Shown here: piece by piece, positions 1-12,020 of the stretch
Numbering within the stretch: the stretch's first letter is position 1
Layout of the letters: each line of letters starts with the position of its first letter
Origin: Callipepla californica brunnescens
Taxonomy: Eukaryota > Chordata > Aves > Galliformes > Odontophoridae
Direction: 5' to 3'
Assembly: GCA_023055505.1 (NCBI GenBank)
Contig: JALIRH010000023.1
Location: 7,198,423 to 7,262,422 of the forward strand
DNA length: 64,000 nt
Notes under the pieces: generated by a model
Database searches by the model: none
Told to the model about the DNA's origin: nothing
The model's input: the letters and a program-made list of their open reading frames with translations, nothing else
Translations under genes and position numbers: made by a program

Positions 1-2440
1 CTTGCATTCAGACCAACACAGCCCACTCTCCAGTCACCCCTGACCTGTGCTGCATGGTTGCAGCTCTTCCCACCAAGAGATCCAGCCCAGCCCATTCACT
101 CACTCTTGAACATCACAGTGCAATGAGCACTGTTTGGGTTGAACTGTTAAGGTTGAAACCAGGGTGCACGGTGGGCCTGGTGCAGTGCTGGCTCAAGCTA
201 TGGCAAATAACTGTGCATTTTGGTACTTTGCCTGAAAAGAGTCCCGTGAACAGTGAAAAGCATGCAGTTGTGCTTTACATTTTATTGAGGGGTTTTAGAA
301 TAGGTATTGAGAGTGCTGAAAATATAATCAATTTGGGGGTGTAATTGTTACCTCATTTTCAGTCAATACAAATACATTATATGCAAACCTACAGATTGAA
401 TGTATAGAGTTGCAATCAGATATTTAACTCAACAATTTCATCGTATCTTTTTTAGACAAAGTATCCTTGACATAGAAAAATTTCTTTCACTTCACAGACA
501 CATCTTATTCGTGTCATCGCTTATTGATAGTACATACATTTGTAAACAACCTTTTTAAAATATAATGCAAAGAAAGAGAAACTTTTCATCAAAAATCTCT
601 GAAAAACACTTTAAGAACTCAGTAAGAATTGCAACAACTTCCATCAAACTAGACTGATACGGTAGTTTCACAAAAGCAAGGTCAAATATCCAACCAGTAT
701 TAAGTTTTTACTGTCCTCTTAAGTTTTAATAATAAAATATATATATTGAAAGAGAAACTTGGTTGCTTATATACACTGTTATACATTTTATATGTGACCC
801 AAGACAGATTCTCTATATTCAGGGCTGCCCAGGCAAGACAAAATTTTGGACCCATGGTTTAAAGGCACTGGTTTTGCTTTTGCTGAAGAAAAGGAATTCA
901 CAATAGGACTGAGGTACCCACTATCAGAAAGAGGTGCTGAGTCCAGAAGTATTTATGTGTTCAAGGGAATTATAGAGAATAAATATGTCAGTCCTTGTTG
1001 ACTATGATAAAGTGGATGGAAAAAATGGCTCAAAATGTTAGAAATCATCAGACTAGGTAATATCAAAGCATCACAAGAAAAAGCTTCATTCTCTTTTCTG
1101 GGAAGAATAGATCTGCCTTCATATGTTTTAGTTCAGCTTGGTACACCTGTCATTACTGGTTCACAGTATTTCTGCATGTACATTTGTCTTGTAGCTTACA
1201 CAACTACCTTTAACAAAATTTTCCCATGATTTAGGAATTAAATCAGCCAAATCAGTCTAATTTCACTGCTGCTAAGAATGGCAATAGATTGTTGATTGAG
1301 ATTGCCAAGGGATTTATGCAGCACAGCACAGGCCTGAGGGCCATGCTGTTTTGACAGCATAGCAAGGCAGCACTGGGCATACTGGAGTTAGCATGAATGT
1401 GGATCACCAGCTCCTGATTGCTCAATGGTCTCCATAGAGGATCACTACCAAAGGTTATCTCTTTTTCCATCCTCTACTATATAATAAAAAACAGAAAGTT
1501 TTTGATAAGGTTTCTAGTTGCCTGAGTTTCACTGGTGACTTATAGACAGTACTACTGATTTTTGTTCTTGACAGAAAGGAGAAACAGAAGTTGTATCACA
1601 GTCAAGAGAATCACAAATTGAACCAGGAAAATACAGATCTTGTATTAAAATTGTTAGTACTCTGAATACTAGAAAGATAATGTGGTATGTCAAAAGGTGT
1701 TTCAAAAGGCAAGGAGTTGGATTGCAAGTTATTTTCAATGAAGGAAGTGAAAGGGAACAGAACGACAACAGGGGCTGTGATTTTTTTATGCATTCAGTAG
1801 TGATTCAATTGCATTAACGTATTCTTGTTTCATTTCACCTGTTTTGAAACCAGTCACATTTATTTCTCTTTTCAAACTGATGCATCCAATACTAAAAGGA
1901 TGAGAGCCACGAGCACAGTTTCTGATGATGTTGCCAAGGAAACAACTTACATTGCCACTATACATTCAAAGTAACAACAACAAAAAAAAAGAAACAACAA
2001 ACTCTGATCATAATGGAAAAAGCCACAGCACTTGCAGAAGGTGCCAAGGATGAATAGCACACAAAATTAAAAAACAGTCTGTCAGTAAATTGCAGGTATA
2101 AGTCACTGCACTCTGCAAAATAGCTAAACAGTCTTCTCTGACTTGCATTCTGATCCTCTATGCTTTATAAAAGAGACAAAGAAAATATTGAACAAATGTT
2201 TCTTCATGTATTAACTGAGACAAGTTTACAGCAGCTGTAATTTAATGTGTCTTCATTGCATTCTCTCTTAGAGACAAAGAGAGTGGAAAACAAACATTTA
2301 ATTGAAATGTTCTCCTACCTGTTTTCAGCAAAGATCAGTAATTGCTTTCTTTCTTCTCTTCATTCTTTGGAATCTCTCTGCTTGTCTGCTCAAATGGCTA
2401 TAGCAAAAGAATTAAAACCAACAGCACAGTAAAACATAAA
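1..2440. other. unique AT-rich non-coding stretch
   Basis: No exon, RNA gene or recognisable transposon was found. Open frames here are under 100 codons, overlap on both strands and resemble no family I know. Short A-rich runs occur near 1980-1990. The first 250 bases are a little richer in GC than the rest but show no terminal motifs of an LTR or CR1. It could hold unrecognised old repeats. Confidence 0.5.
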
Positions 2441-2449
2441 GCAGGACTG

Positions 2450-2710
2450 ATGGGATTCTGAACAGATTCCCAGTCCCAGCACACCAGACCCAAGGCAGGA
2501 TTAGTTGTCATTTAATCAAGCCTACAGACAAGTGTCTAGCCTGTTCTTGAGAGCCTCTTGCAGGTCTCAATTCCTCAGCAGCTCTCAGTGATCTCTACAG
2601 TCTATTTCAAGTCTAAATTAGGTTATAATTAGATTTTGTTCTAATATCAAAGAAAAATTTCCCTTGTTGCAATGTAATCCTATTGCAAGTATATTAACAC
2701 AGCTTTCTCA
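2450..2710 (-). mobile_element. very old CR1-type LINE 3' relic
   Basis: Read on the plus strand, this follows the order of the antisense 3' end of ancient CR1/L3-like LINEs: a GTCTAGCCTGTTCTT block, a diverged equivalent of the 'conserved 3' untranslated' middle, then TTTCCCTTGTTGCAATG-like sequence ending near CCTATTGCAAG. The match is by recalled family pattern and is heavily decayed, with no terminal octamers, so boundaries are approximate. It looks older than the other CR1 copies here. Confidence 0.45.
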
Positions 2711-3180
2711 GTATGAATTAGAGCTGCAGGTTTAGGCCCTGACCATCCATCTACTCTTCTCTTTAAAATACCTGTTCCAGAACTTAATATTGTTTAGTTC
2801 ATGAGACTAATCAGCCCGCACAGGTCAGAAGATCCAGAGCCTACGGTACATAACATTGCATATTTAATTGACCTACAGTCAGGACTAAAAAGCATTATAA
2901 ATTTATTTCAAGTTTTATCAGGTCTGTAACTTCTGGAACTTCTGGAAAATATTTGTCATCCTTACCAGGACACATAACAATTACTTGGCAAGTGAAAATT
3001 GTGACATCTCTGTTGCATGTACATTACTTAATGTAACTATCTGCAGCAGTTAAATAGGCCATTAACAGACATGGAAATATACAAGAATCTCTGCTTTATT
3101 GATCTATAAAATTCCTACAATGTAGTGTTTACATTAAACGTGACAAGAAGAAACAAGAAACAAATTAATATTATGTATAT
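2711..3180. other. unique non-coding stretch
   Basis: AT-rich sequence between two CR1 copies. I see no gene, repeat or regulatory signal that can be supported. Confidence 0.45.
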
Positions 3181-3638
3181 CACAGAATCACAAAATTGTA
3201 GTGGTTGGAAAGGACCTCCAGAGATCACCAAATCCAACCCCCCTGCCAAAGCAGCTCCCTAGCCCAGGTTGCACAGGTAGGCATCCGGGTGGGTCTTGAA
3301 CATCTCCAGAGAAGGAGGCTTCACCACCTCTCTGTGCAGCCTGTGCCAGTGCTCTGTCACTGATATCATGAAGAAGTTCCTATGCAATTTGTGCAGAAAT
3401 TTGTATGTTTCAGTTTGTGGCTATTTCTCCTCATCTTATCACCACGCACCACTGAGAAGAGTTCAGCCTTCTCCCTTTGCATCCTGTACCTTAGATAAAT
3501 GTGCATCAGATCCCCTCTGAATCTTATTTTTTCTAATCTGAACAAACCCTCTCTCAGCCCTTCATCATAAGGGAGGTGTTCCAGGCCCTGTATCATCTTT
3601 GTAGCCTTCTGCTGGACTCTTTTGCCTATCATTTTGTA

Positions 3639-3938
3639 TTAGGGAGCCCAAAACTGGACACAATACTCCAGGTGAGGTCTCACCAGGGCAGAATAGAGGG
3701 GGAGGATCACCTCCCTTGACCTGCTGGCCATGCTATATTTAATGCAGCCCAGGATACCATTGGCCTTCTTGGACACCAGGGCACACTTCTGGCTCATGAC
3801 CAACCTGTCATCCACCAGGACACCGGGGTCCCTCTCCTCAGGGTTCCTCTCCAGCAGGCCATACCCCAACCTGTACTGGTGCATGCGGTTATTCCTCCCC
3901 AGGTGCAAGGTTCTACACCTGTTCTTGTCAAACCTCAT
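3639..3938 (-). pseudogene. CR1 RT C-terminal domain fragment
   Basis: This frame reads the conserved CR1 thumb/C-terminal block: [17 protein letters not shown], a YRLGYGLLE stretch, [17 protein letters not shown] and a final [15 protein letters not shown]. These phrases recur in every CR1 copy in the window. It is in a different frame from the motif A segment at 4140-4379, which shows a frameshifted, dead ORF2. Confidence 0.88.
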
Positions 3939-4139
3939 CAGGTTCTTTCCTTATCAACTAACTCACCATTCTGTGCAGCACTTTTGAAATGGTAGCACAA
4001 CCTTCTGGTGTGTCAGTTACTCCTCACAGCTTCGTAACATCAGCAAACTTGCTGAGGGTGGATCATCCAGGCTTCATCCAGGTCATTAACAAAGATGTTG
4101 AACAAGATCGGACCCAGTACCAACCCCTGAGGAACATCA

Positions 4140-4379
4140 CTAAGTACAGGCCCCCAGCTGGACTCTGTGCCACCAATCAAAATCAGCTCTACCAGTCAAC
4201 CAGTTCTTAGCCCACCTCACCATCCACTCATCTGTTCCATACTTCCTCAGCTTTATTGTAAGGATGTTGTGGGAGACAGTGTTAAATGCCTTGCTGCAAT
4301 CAAGGTAGACTACTTCCACTGCTCTCTCCTCATCCACCCAGCCAGTAATGGCATCACAGAAGGCAACCAAGTTGGTCAT
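4140..4379 (-). pseudogene. CR1 reverse transcriptase fragment (motif A region)
   Basis: An open segment of the broken CR1 ORF2. Reverse transcriptase copies the element's RNA into DNA at a nicked target. The frame carries the fingers/palm region: [17 protein letters not shown], then motif A as VVYLDCSKAFNTVSH, in which D is the expected catalytic aspartate, then NWLTGRA. It lies inside the 3181-5335 element. The neighbouring motif B/C region is in other frames, so the enzyme cannot be made. Confidence 0.88.
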
Positions 4380-4705
4380 GCATGACCTCCCACTGTTGAG
4401 CCCATGCTGTCTAATCCTGATAACTCTTCTTGCCTAGAGACAGCATCCAGCACAAGCTGTTCCATCACCTTTCCAGGGACAGAGGTGAGGCTGACTGGCC
4501 TGTAGTTCCCCAGATCCCCCTACTTGTCCTTTTTGGAGAGCGGAGTGACATTAGCTATCCTCCAGTCTTCAGTCACCTCTCCCATTCTCGTAGACCTAGA
4601 TGATAGAGAGCAGCTCACCAAACACTCTGCCAGCACCCTCAGCACATGTGGATGTATCCCACTGGGGACCATGGATTTATGTACACTGATGTTGTTTAGA
4701 CACTC

Positions 4706-5029
4706 TTAGACTTTCTTCTTCCTCACCAATAGGGAGCCTTCAGCTTCCCAGACTCTCTCACTTACATCCAGGGTCCAAGATTCCCAAGGGGGAGTCTTTG
4801 CAGTGAAGACAGAAGCAAAGAAAATGTTTGGTATCCCTGCCTTCTTGAAAATGTTTGGTATCCCTGCCTTCTTGGCATCCCCAATTACCAAAACACCCTC
4901 CTCATTTAGTAGAAGACCCACAATTTTCCTAGTCTTCCTTCTACAGCTGACATACTTTAAAAAGTCTTTCTTATTATTCTTTCTCTCCTTTGACAGGTCC
5001 AATTCCAGGTTGGCTTTAGCTTTCCTCAT
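4706..5029 (-). pseudogene. CR1 EN-RT linker fragment with internal duplication
   Basis: The frame reads the linker between the endonuclease and RT of CR1 ORF2: MRKAKANLELDLSKERK, NNKKDFLKYVSCRRKTR, LLNEEGVLV and FFASVFTAKT. The nine-residue phrase KKAGIPNIF occurs twice in tandem because of the 27-bp DNA duplication at 4821-4874, so the duplication keeps frame. It has no catalytic role known to me. Confidence 0.8.
4821..4874. repeat. perfect 27-bp tandem duplication inside CR1
   Basis: Positions 4821-4847 are repeated without change at 4848-4874 (unit begins AAAATGTTTGG and ends CCTTCTTG). Only two copies are present. Confidence 0.95.
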
Positions 5030-5335
5030 CGCATCCTTGCAGGTTCTGACAACGTTCCTATATTCTTCTCAAGTGGTCAGACCCTTTTTCCACATTCCAT
5101 GAACCTTTCTCTTCCCTTCGAATTTATGCATGAGCTCCTTGCTTGTGCATGCAGGTCTTCTACCACCCTTCCCTGATTTCTTACTCATAGGATAAGAAGT
5201 GCCAAAAAGCTCTCACAGGCCCCCTTCTAACACCTTAGTCCATGGGATAGCTCCAAGTAGGTTCTGGATGAGATTAAAGTTGGCTCTCCTGAAGTTGAGG
5301 GTAGCAATCCTGCTTTTTGATTTATTTCTTCCACT

Positions 5336-8281
5336 CTAATTATTGAAATCATCAGTGTCTTCTTTTCCCTCTTCTTTCTTTGGCAACTTCAGTAAAATCT
5401 TCTAATTTCCCACATGGTCCAGCCATTCACTACTGTTTGCATATTAAGAACCTTCTCCATCTCAGCCTAATGTTTCAAGTGCAGCTGAACATTATCAACA
5501 GTGACTGTAAACTATTTATTATTGTGTAAATAGTCATATCACATGATGCATATACATATGCTGATACATACCTTTTCTAAATGAATGCCCAGGACTCGAA
5601 ATTGTAATACCATCCATAAAAAAAAAAAAAAAAAAACCTCATGCCTAGGATTTTGATAGTTATCAAACATGTGATGTATGCATACCTGGCTTTTCAAAGA
5701 ACAAAATATCTTCCTAAGTCTTGGAAATTGTTACCCTTCACACTCTTTAAACTACATATTTTTCTCATATTTTCCTTCTTAACACTGAAAGATTAATAAT
5801 GATGACTATGCATACTATAGTTTTGCACAGAATTTGCCTATAGAGGCAACTGAAGAGCTGTACTGCTGTAGCAGCATAAGACAGAAAGATCCTCCATCCA
5901 CAGTTGCTCACCAATGTGCACAAACACACCATAAAACAATAGGCACAATACAGGATTTGGTGTGAAGCCAACTAAGCTAGATTACTAGGTCTATATGCTA
6001 CATAGGAAAATAAGGAACTTCCTTATATGGCAATACTGTCAGGGTTTTTTTAATTTTATTTTTACAATAACATCAGTGTTGTGCCTTTGCCAATAGAAGA
6101 GCTAGGAGAGCAAACACATTTCCTATGTTTGATTTATCAGTGAGAAAAGCAAATGAAAGCAATTATAACAAAAAGAACAGTTCATGTCTAAATCCTATTG
6201 CAAAGCATCATTTTCAGTTACTTTAGTTCTGATTCATGAGCACAACAAAAGGCAAAAGAAAATGCCATAAAATGTCATAAACAGGTAAAATTGCACAAGG
6301 TTGTTGAATCACTGTCTTACAGAAGTTAGTACTGAAGAGAGAAGGAAATTGTATTTCAAACTTCATTAATGCCTACACAGCATGATGCAGAGACCTCAGA
6401 ATACTGTACCTGAAGCCAAAATGGACAGAAGTCTAAGCTGCAAGCCAAAGGCCAGATAGAACAGATGCCATGCTTTTAGAAGGAAGTCATCACACTGCTG
6501 GTGGAAACACGGAACGTTCTGTATTATAAACCAGATCCCAGACTGTTGCTTATTTCATGAAGAACTATTCTGCTTACCTACTTAAGGTTATTACAGACCC
6601 TAACATAGCTGGCCAATAATCAGCAGATATCACCACTCTTTCCTTTCAGTCTGAAAAATATGAAGCAACTTTTTCAGAAGCAACAAACATAGCAGAAACC
6701 AATGTTCTCATTAAAATAAAAATCTTCTCTAATTTAACTTAGAAAGGAGAGGTATAGACATCAGCTCCCATAAATTTTGCACTTGCTTTGAAGTACAACA
6801 TAGGACTACATCAGGACTGGTGAACCTATAAGTTACATTCTTGTATTTGTATTACCATCAGTTTTATGCTGTAAACTTTAACCTGAATTTCACCAAGAAA
6901 TTACATCCACTTTTAATTCTAAAAAAAAAAAACAAACCTTGTACTCAAAACTAATCTGAGCTTCCTTCAAGTGTTACCAGAAGACATAATGGAACACAAG
7001 TGGAAAAGAAATGAGAACCTACAATTACACAGTAGTATTCAAATGGCTGTACTTTCTCATTCCTATCATACTGCTAATATCTGCAGTTACTGACTTCTTG
7101 TCTGTAAAAGGTTTTCAGACTTCTATAGTATGATCCACTCTAAGTTTTAGATATCAATTGTCTTGTAATCCCAAATTCAGACTTACAACACAGATGGGAA
7201 AAATTAGCTGCCATACGATAAAAGCTCCATCAGTGTGCTGATAATTTTGGCATTAATCCATAACTCACAAGTAGGTAATCAGTGAGAATGACAGTGGTTG
7301 AATATGTAAAAAATTGAGACTGCTTACAGGAGTTGGTACAGTAGGATTCATTGTGCTTGATTTCCAAATCACATAACTTACTAAATAGACTTGCCAATGA
7401 CATATTTCTTTCTTTTTGTTGTGTACTCCTTCTTCCAGCTGTGCCACACTGCTTGTCTTCTGTTTTTATTTTCTGTTCCTACCATGAAATATGAATTTTA
7501 CTACATGACCTTTATACTGAAAGTCAAAGGCAGATTCCTCCTGGACACTGGCTTACTTGCAAATCAAAGGAAATAACATAAAATATTGCATGAACTGGTC
7601 CCAGAATCTTCACGCTGTCTGCTTAACAGTATTGTAAAATAGTTTAACCTTAACTACATACCACACAAACCAGGGATTTAAAAAAAAAAAATTCTAAGGA
7701 GGTACTTATTCCTTCTGCTAAGACCACCAAAAGAACACATATATATATATAACATAAATAGTTTTCCTGAATGATTCATAGAGTGGAAAAGGAAAAGAGA
7801 CCTTTGTTTGTTTGTTTTTTTGTTGTTTTTATTTTAATGCATGTTTCTTCAGTGGTTGTCTGACTTCCAACAGAAAGATTATTCTGAAGAAAAGTCCTGG
7901 TATATTTATCCATTCTTACTGGCTTCACTTAGTATTTGTTGGTGATCACTGACAAAGATAATATCCTGACCTAAGATATATTATTATTGTCAGGCTTATC
8001 TTATCATAAAAGTTTTCACTTCACCTTAGAGATTGGGCAGTTGTGATAGCCCTTGTCAAAGAGAAATGAAGTCTGGGCTGGAAGACTGAGGAAAAAAAAG
8101 GCATATCTTACCATCTGCCAAAAATTCAGCATTTGAAAATCCATGTTTCCAGTTACATGGCAAGGAGTGTTGGTGTGGTTAAAGATTCTTTGCTGGCAGG
8201 TTGGCTGATTTAGAGAACTGCACTTTAAAGTAATTAACTAGGAGCATGGAGTACTAAGTCACAACACTGACATACTCACAA
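5336..8281. other. unique AT-rich non-coding stretch
   Basis: No gene or identifiable transposon over about 2.9 kb. It holds an A19 run at 5618-5636, short A runs near 6920 and 7680, a TA run near 7738-7750 and T/G-rich sequence at 7803-7835. Open frames are short and resemble nothing I know. Confidence 0.5.
5618..5636. repeat. A19 homopolymer
   Basis: Uninterrupted run of 19 A. No retrocopy body is recognisable directly upstream, so I do not call it the tail of a processed pseudogene. Confidence 0.9.
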
Positions 8282-8629
8282 GTGGTAGGGTGGAAGAGAG
8301 CATCTACTGGAGCAGTGAGCAGTGCTTCTCAACCCTTCAAAAGGAAAGTGAGACAGTCAATAGATCAAATGAAATGCCTTTATACTGATGTATGCAGCAT
8401 TGGAAACAAACAGAAGGAGCTGGTAGCTGCTATTCAGGCAGAAAGATATTATACGACCACTGACACTGAAACATGGTGGAATGAACCACATGACAGGAGT
8501 ACAGTATTAAATGGTTGTAAATTGTTCAGAAGAGGAAATGTGCAAGTTGCCATTTACGTAAAAAATGGGATGGATTGTACAGAGCTTTCTCTGAAAAACA
8601 GCCCTGCACTGTTGAAAAGCAATGTGTGA
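8282..8629 (+). pseudogene. CR1 apurinic-type endonuclease, N-terminal fragment
   Basis: The endonuclease of non-LTR retrotransposons nicks target DNA to prime reverse transcription. This frame keeps its start: MKCLYTDVCSIGNKQKEL, then TTTDTETWWNEPHD (the E of TETWW is the expected metal-binding glutamate of the AP-endonuclease fold), LFRRGNVQVAIYVKNG and DCTELSLKN. The frame breaks after about residue 115, before the YRPPD and GDFN boxes. Confidence 0.85.
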
Positions 8630-9634
8630 AAGTTAAAGATCAAGCCAGCAAATGAAACTTCATGTTTTGTTTACTACAGGCCACCTGATCAAAGTAAGGA
8701 CATTGGTAAAGAGTTCTTTCTTAAATTACAGGAAGTGTTATGCTCACAAAATATCATCTTGCTGGTTCACTTCAACTACACTGACATCTTGTGGAAAAGC
8801 AGCACTGCAAGGTAAGCAGTACAGAAGGCTCCTGAAGTGAGCTAAGAATAACTTCCTAATCCAGGCAATACACAGCCAGAGGAGGTGCAAGGCTGAGCCT
8901 GCTGTTCACAGGCACAGAGGAACTTACTGAAGAGTTCAAGACAGAAAATAGCCTCAGCTGTAGTGATCCTGCCCTGGTAGAATTGATGATCTCCAGGATT
9001 ACAGGTTTGGCAAAAAGCTAAACCTCAGGAAGGTAAACTTTCAGCTGTTCGAGAAATGAATTCACTTAACTTCCTCAGAAGTAGCTTTCAGGGTTAGAGG
9101 AGGAGAAAACAGTTGGAAGATAAAAAGATTTCTTAGGGTAAATGTTCTCTCAATCCCAGCATCCAAAAATTCAGGTGAGGGTAGCAAGAGACCAGAATGG
9201 ATGAATCAGCACTAACACACAGAGAAGAAAAAAAAATTAAAAAAAAAAAAGGAAATTAATGGACAGTGAAGGCAGGGACACACATACTGGGAACGGTTAT
9301 GGGAACATGGCTGAGGAGGATAGGGCTGGGATCAGGAAAACCAAGGCACAGCTACAGCTAGGGATATGAAGAATAACAAGCGTTTCTAGAGATACATAAA
9401 ACTTGAAAGGATAAAAAAAAAATGAAATTGTAAGCCCCTGTATAAGTAAAACTGGGGACCTGACTACAACAGTCATAGAGAAGGCTGAGGTAGATATTTT
9501 TTTGCCTTACTCTTCACTGGTGATTGTTCTTACATCACCTCCAAGCCGTAAAATCTCCAGGTAAGGGACTGAGGTTATTAAATACCACCAAATGCTAGAG
9601 AAGACGAGGTTCTGGTCATCTGAGGTATCTAAAT

Positions 9635-9991
9635 GTGCACAAGCCCATGGGACCAGATAAGATATATACTAGTGCATTGGAAGAACTAGCAGATGAAGAC
9701 ACTAAGCCACTTTCCATATGTGGAAGTCATGGCACTCAGACAAAGTCCCCAGTGAGTAGAAAACTGAAAATACAACCTCTATTTTTGAAAAGACAGAAAA
9801 TGAAGCCACAGCTGCTGATCAGTCGCCTCACATCTGTGCCTGGTAAAATAATGTTTCTTCTGGAAATTATGTTAAAAAACATGGAAAACAGATACGTGAT
9901 TGATAGCAAGGGCAGATCATGCTTGTCTAACATGGTGGCCTTCTACAACAGAGTGATGGCACTGGTGGATCTGTTGATCTCATCCATGTAG
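9635..9991 (+). pseudogene. CR1 RT N-terminal fragment
   Basis: The frame reads the entry into the CR1 reverse transcriptase: KPMGPDKIYTSALEELAD, a divergent stretch, then GKIMFLLEIMLKNMEN and the GRSCLSNMVAFYNRVMALVD block. The frame stops before motif A. It belongs to the 8282-10920 element. Confidence 0.8.
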
Positions 9992-10920
9992 AGAGATGGA
10001 TTTGATGGATGGACTATTCAGTGGATAAGAAATTCACTGATTTTCATACTCAGAGAGTTCCAGACAATAACTCAGCGTCCAGGTGGAGACTCGAGGCAAG
10101 TTGTGTCCCTTCAGGGATCTGTACTGGGACCAGTATTATCTAACATCTTTGTTAGTGCTGTGGACAGAGGGATTGAGTTCAGCTTTGTCATATTTGAAGA
10201 TGACACCACACTGAGTGTTGGTTGTTACTTCAGAGGGAGGACATGCCATCCAAAGGAATCTTGAGAACTTGTGACCATGAAAATCTCTTGCAGTTGAGCA
10301 AGGCCCATGTGACTGAGAGACAAATAGATTGAGAGCAGCCCTGCAGAGAAGGAGAAAGCAGTAGGTGAAAAACTGAACATGAGACTGAAATATGTGCTTG
10401 CAGCAGGGAAAAAAATAATTATATCCTGGAATGCAAAAAGATAAGCATCAAGTTCAGGACACCCAGTAAAAAGAGAGACACTCAATCTTAGAGCTCTTAG
10501 ATTGAGTCCAGAGGAGGGTCACAAGGATTATCGGAAGGCTGGAGCACATCTCTTATAAAGAGAGGCTGTGAGAGGTAGGGTTATTCATCTTGGAGAAGTC
10601 TCCAGGATTACCTTACAGTGCCTGTCAGTATTTAGTGTGAACCTATTGGAAAGGCTGGGAGTGACTCTTTACCACGAATTGGAGACATAGGTGGAGGTAA
10701 TGGTTAAATACTGAAAGGAAAAGTTGTACTAGATATAAGAGATTCTTTACTATGAGGGGGTGAGACAGGTTGTCCTAAGAAATTGTGGATGCCCCACCCC
10801 TGGAAAGACACATTGTATGTGTCTCTGAGAAACACAGTCTAGTGTGTTTGTATTAGGGAAGATGAAATTAAGTGACCTTTGGAGGTTCTTTCCAATCTGG
10901 CTATGATTTTGTGATTCCCA

Positions 10921-11640
10921 TACACAAGGCCACATGGAGAACACACTAGGTCATACAAGTTGCAGGGCACCAGGTGAGACCATCAGGAAAGTTTGTGGCA
11001 CAATCATGATAACATTAGAGTAACGGCAGAAAACATCAGGGAGTGAACAGAACAAAGAGAGAACGAGGGAGCAGAGAAGGAAGGAGGAGAGAACACAAAG
11101 AAAGACTGAGAAATAAGAATGGAAGTCCAGAGTAGAAGAAGTACTCCATGTTGAAATGAGTGTTCCTGAAGGATTCTGAAGGAACCTCACCAAAACAGAT
11201 TTAAAGAATAAAACAGCAGGAATGAACCACTATGCCTTGACCACAAACCTACTTGTACCACTCATCATTTTGCTGGAGAGACTGAGTAAAACCTTTGGTG
11301 ATAACAGCAGAGAGGAGTGAAATCTGAAGGAGTAAATTTGAGCAGGCCTGGGCTAGATAGGCATAGGGCAGGGTTTGAGCAATTAGCGGTCTGGGTGCCT
11401 GGCTGCTACCTAGTGCCCATCCAAAAATACTAGTCCTGCAAAAACTGCTTAAGATGTGGAAGGTCCAAACAGAAGCATCCTGATGACTGTTTTACCACCA
11501 CTGAGCACTAGAAAGACCATTTCATCACTGCTTGCAAGCTGAGGAAAATTAGTTTGTGCGAAAATTATATAGAAACAAGCTTATGTGCCAGGAACTGAAG
11601 GACAAAATAGTACTGAAAAATAAATTTGTCAGGCAAAGAG
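10921..11640. other. unique stretch between CR1 copies
   Basis: Purine-rich in part (about 11040-11110, GAGA-like on the plus strand). No gene, terminal repeat or transposon body that I can name. Confidence 0.4.
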
Positions 11641-11686
11641 GAATAAGTAAAAAGAGAAAAAGAAAAAAAAATCCAGCATGACAAAG

Positions 11687-11743
11687 GAAGCAAATATATA
11701 TATATATATATATATATTTGCTTCTGATATATATATATCAGAA
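11687..11743. repeat. two overlapping perfect palindromes in an AT microsatellite
   Basis: Positions 11687-11724 form a 38-bp perfect palindrome with arm start GAAGCAAATATA around an AT core. Positions 11722-11743 form a second, 22-bp perfect palindrome (arm TTCTGATATAT). They overlap by three bases and abut a CR1 3' end. Such sequences can extrude cruciforms. Confidence 0.92.
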
Positions 11744-12020
11744 TCAGGTTGGAAAAGACCTCAAAGATTATCGAGTCCAACTGCAACCTAACCATACTAC
11801 CTTGATTCTAATAACCCTCCGCTAAATCATGTCCCTGAGCACCACATCCAAGTGGTTTTAAAACACATCCAGGGATAGTGATTCAAACACCTCCCTGGGG
11901 AGCCTATTGCAGTGCTTACCAACCCCTTCTGTAAAGAAGTGTTTCCTGATATCCAACCTAAACTTAAAGGCACAACATAAGATCATCTCCCCTCATTCTG
12001 TCACATGTCACCATCTTTTT
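11738..12020 (-). mobile_element. CR1 LINE 3' tail
   Basis: Minus-strand CR1 3' untranslated region: ATCAGAATCAGGTTGGAAAA, then AAGATTATCGAGTCCAACTG and the conserved phrases AAATCATGTCCCTGAGCACC, CATCCAGGGATAGTGATTC and TGTTTCCTGATATCCAACC. The usual terminal octamers have been replaced by, or turned into, the AT palindromes to its left. It is 5'-truncated near 12020. Confidence 0.9.

Larger units (their letters stand above)
3181..5335 (-). mobile_element. CR1 LINE, 3' end through RT and EN-RT linker
   Basis: A retrotransposon remnant on the minus strand. The plus-strand left edge is the complement of a CR1 3' end: CACAGAATCACAAAAT, then TGGTTGGAAAGGACCTC and CCAACCCCCCTGCC. Reading leftwards on the minus strand come an RT catalytic segment (4140-4379, VVYLDCSKAFNTVSH), the RT C-terminal part (3639-3938, ending in [14 protein letters not shown]) and the 3' untranslated region. 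Further 5', 4706-5029 encodes the linker between endonuclease and RT (NKKDFLKYVSCRRKTR, ASVFTAKT). The element fades near 5335, so ORF1 and the endonuclease are missing. Stops and frameshifts break it into pieces, so it is inactive. A 27-bp tandem duplication lies at 4821-4874. Confidence 0.93.
8282..10920 (+). mobile_element. CR1 LINE, near-complete EN-RT body with 3' end
   Basis: A decayed plus-strand CR1. It starts near the end of ORF1 and enters the endonuclease (MKCLYTDVCSIGNKQKEL near 8370, then ETWWNEPHDRST and LFRRGNVQVAIYVKNG). The YRPPD box is shifted out of frame near 8680, and the EN-RT linker follows at about 8940-9600. The RT region runs from about 9630 (PMGPDKIYTSAL) through GRSCLSNMVAFYNRVMA. 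Near 10190 the FADD box is changed to F-E-D-D. The 3' untranslated part ends with TCTTTCCAATCTGGC and ATGATTTTGTGATTCCC at about 10920. Many stops and indels make it inactive. It is one of the longest CR1 copies here. Confidence 0.9.

Noticed and set aside
4706..5029. Independent host gene encoding a basic protein
   Set aside because: The phrases NKKDFLKYVSCRRKTR and ASVFTAKT are the CR1 EN-RT linker, continuous with RT of the same element.
5618..5636. Poly-A run as a processed pseudogene tail (also 15149, 16444, 44306)
   Set aside because: No recognisable cDNA body or target duplication next to any of these runs; plain homopolymers.
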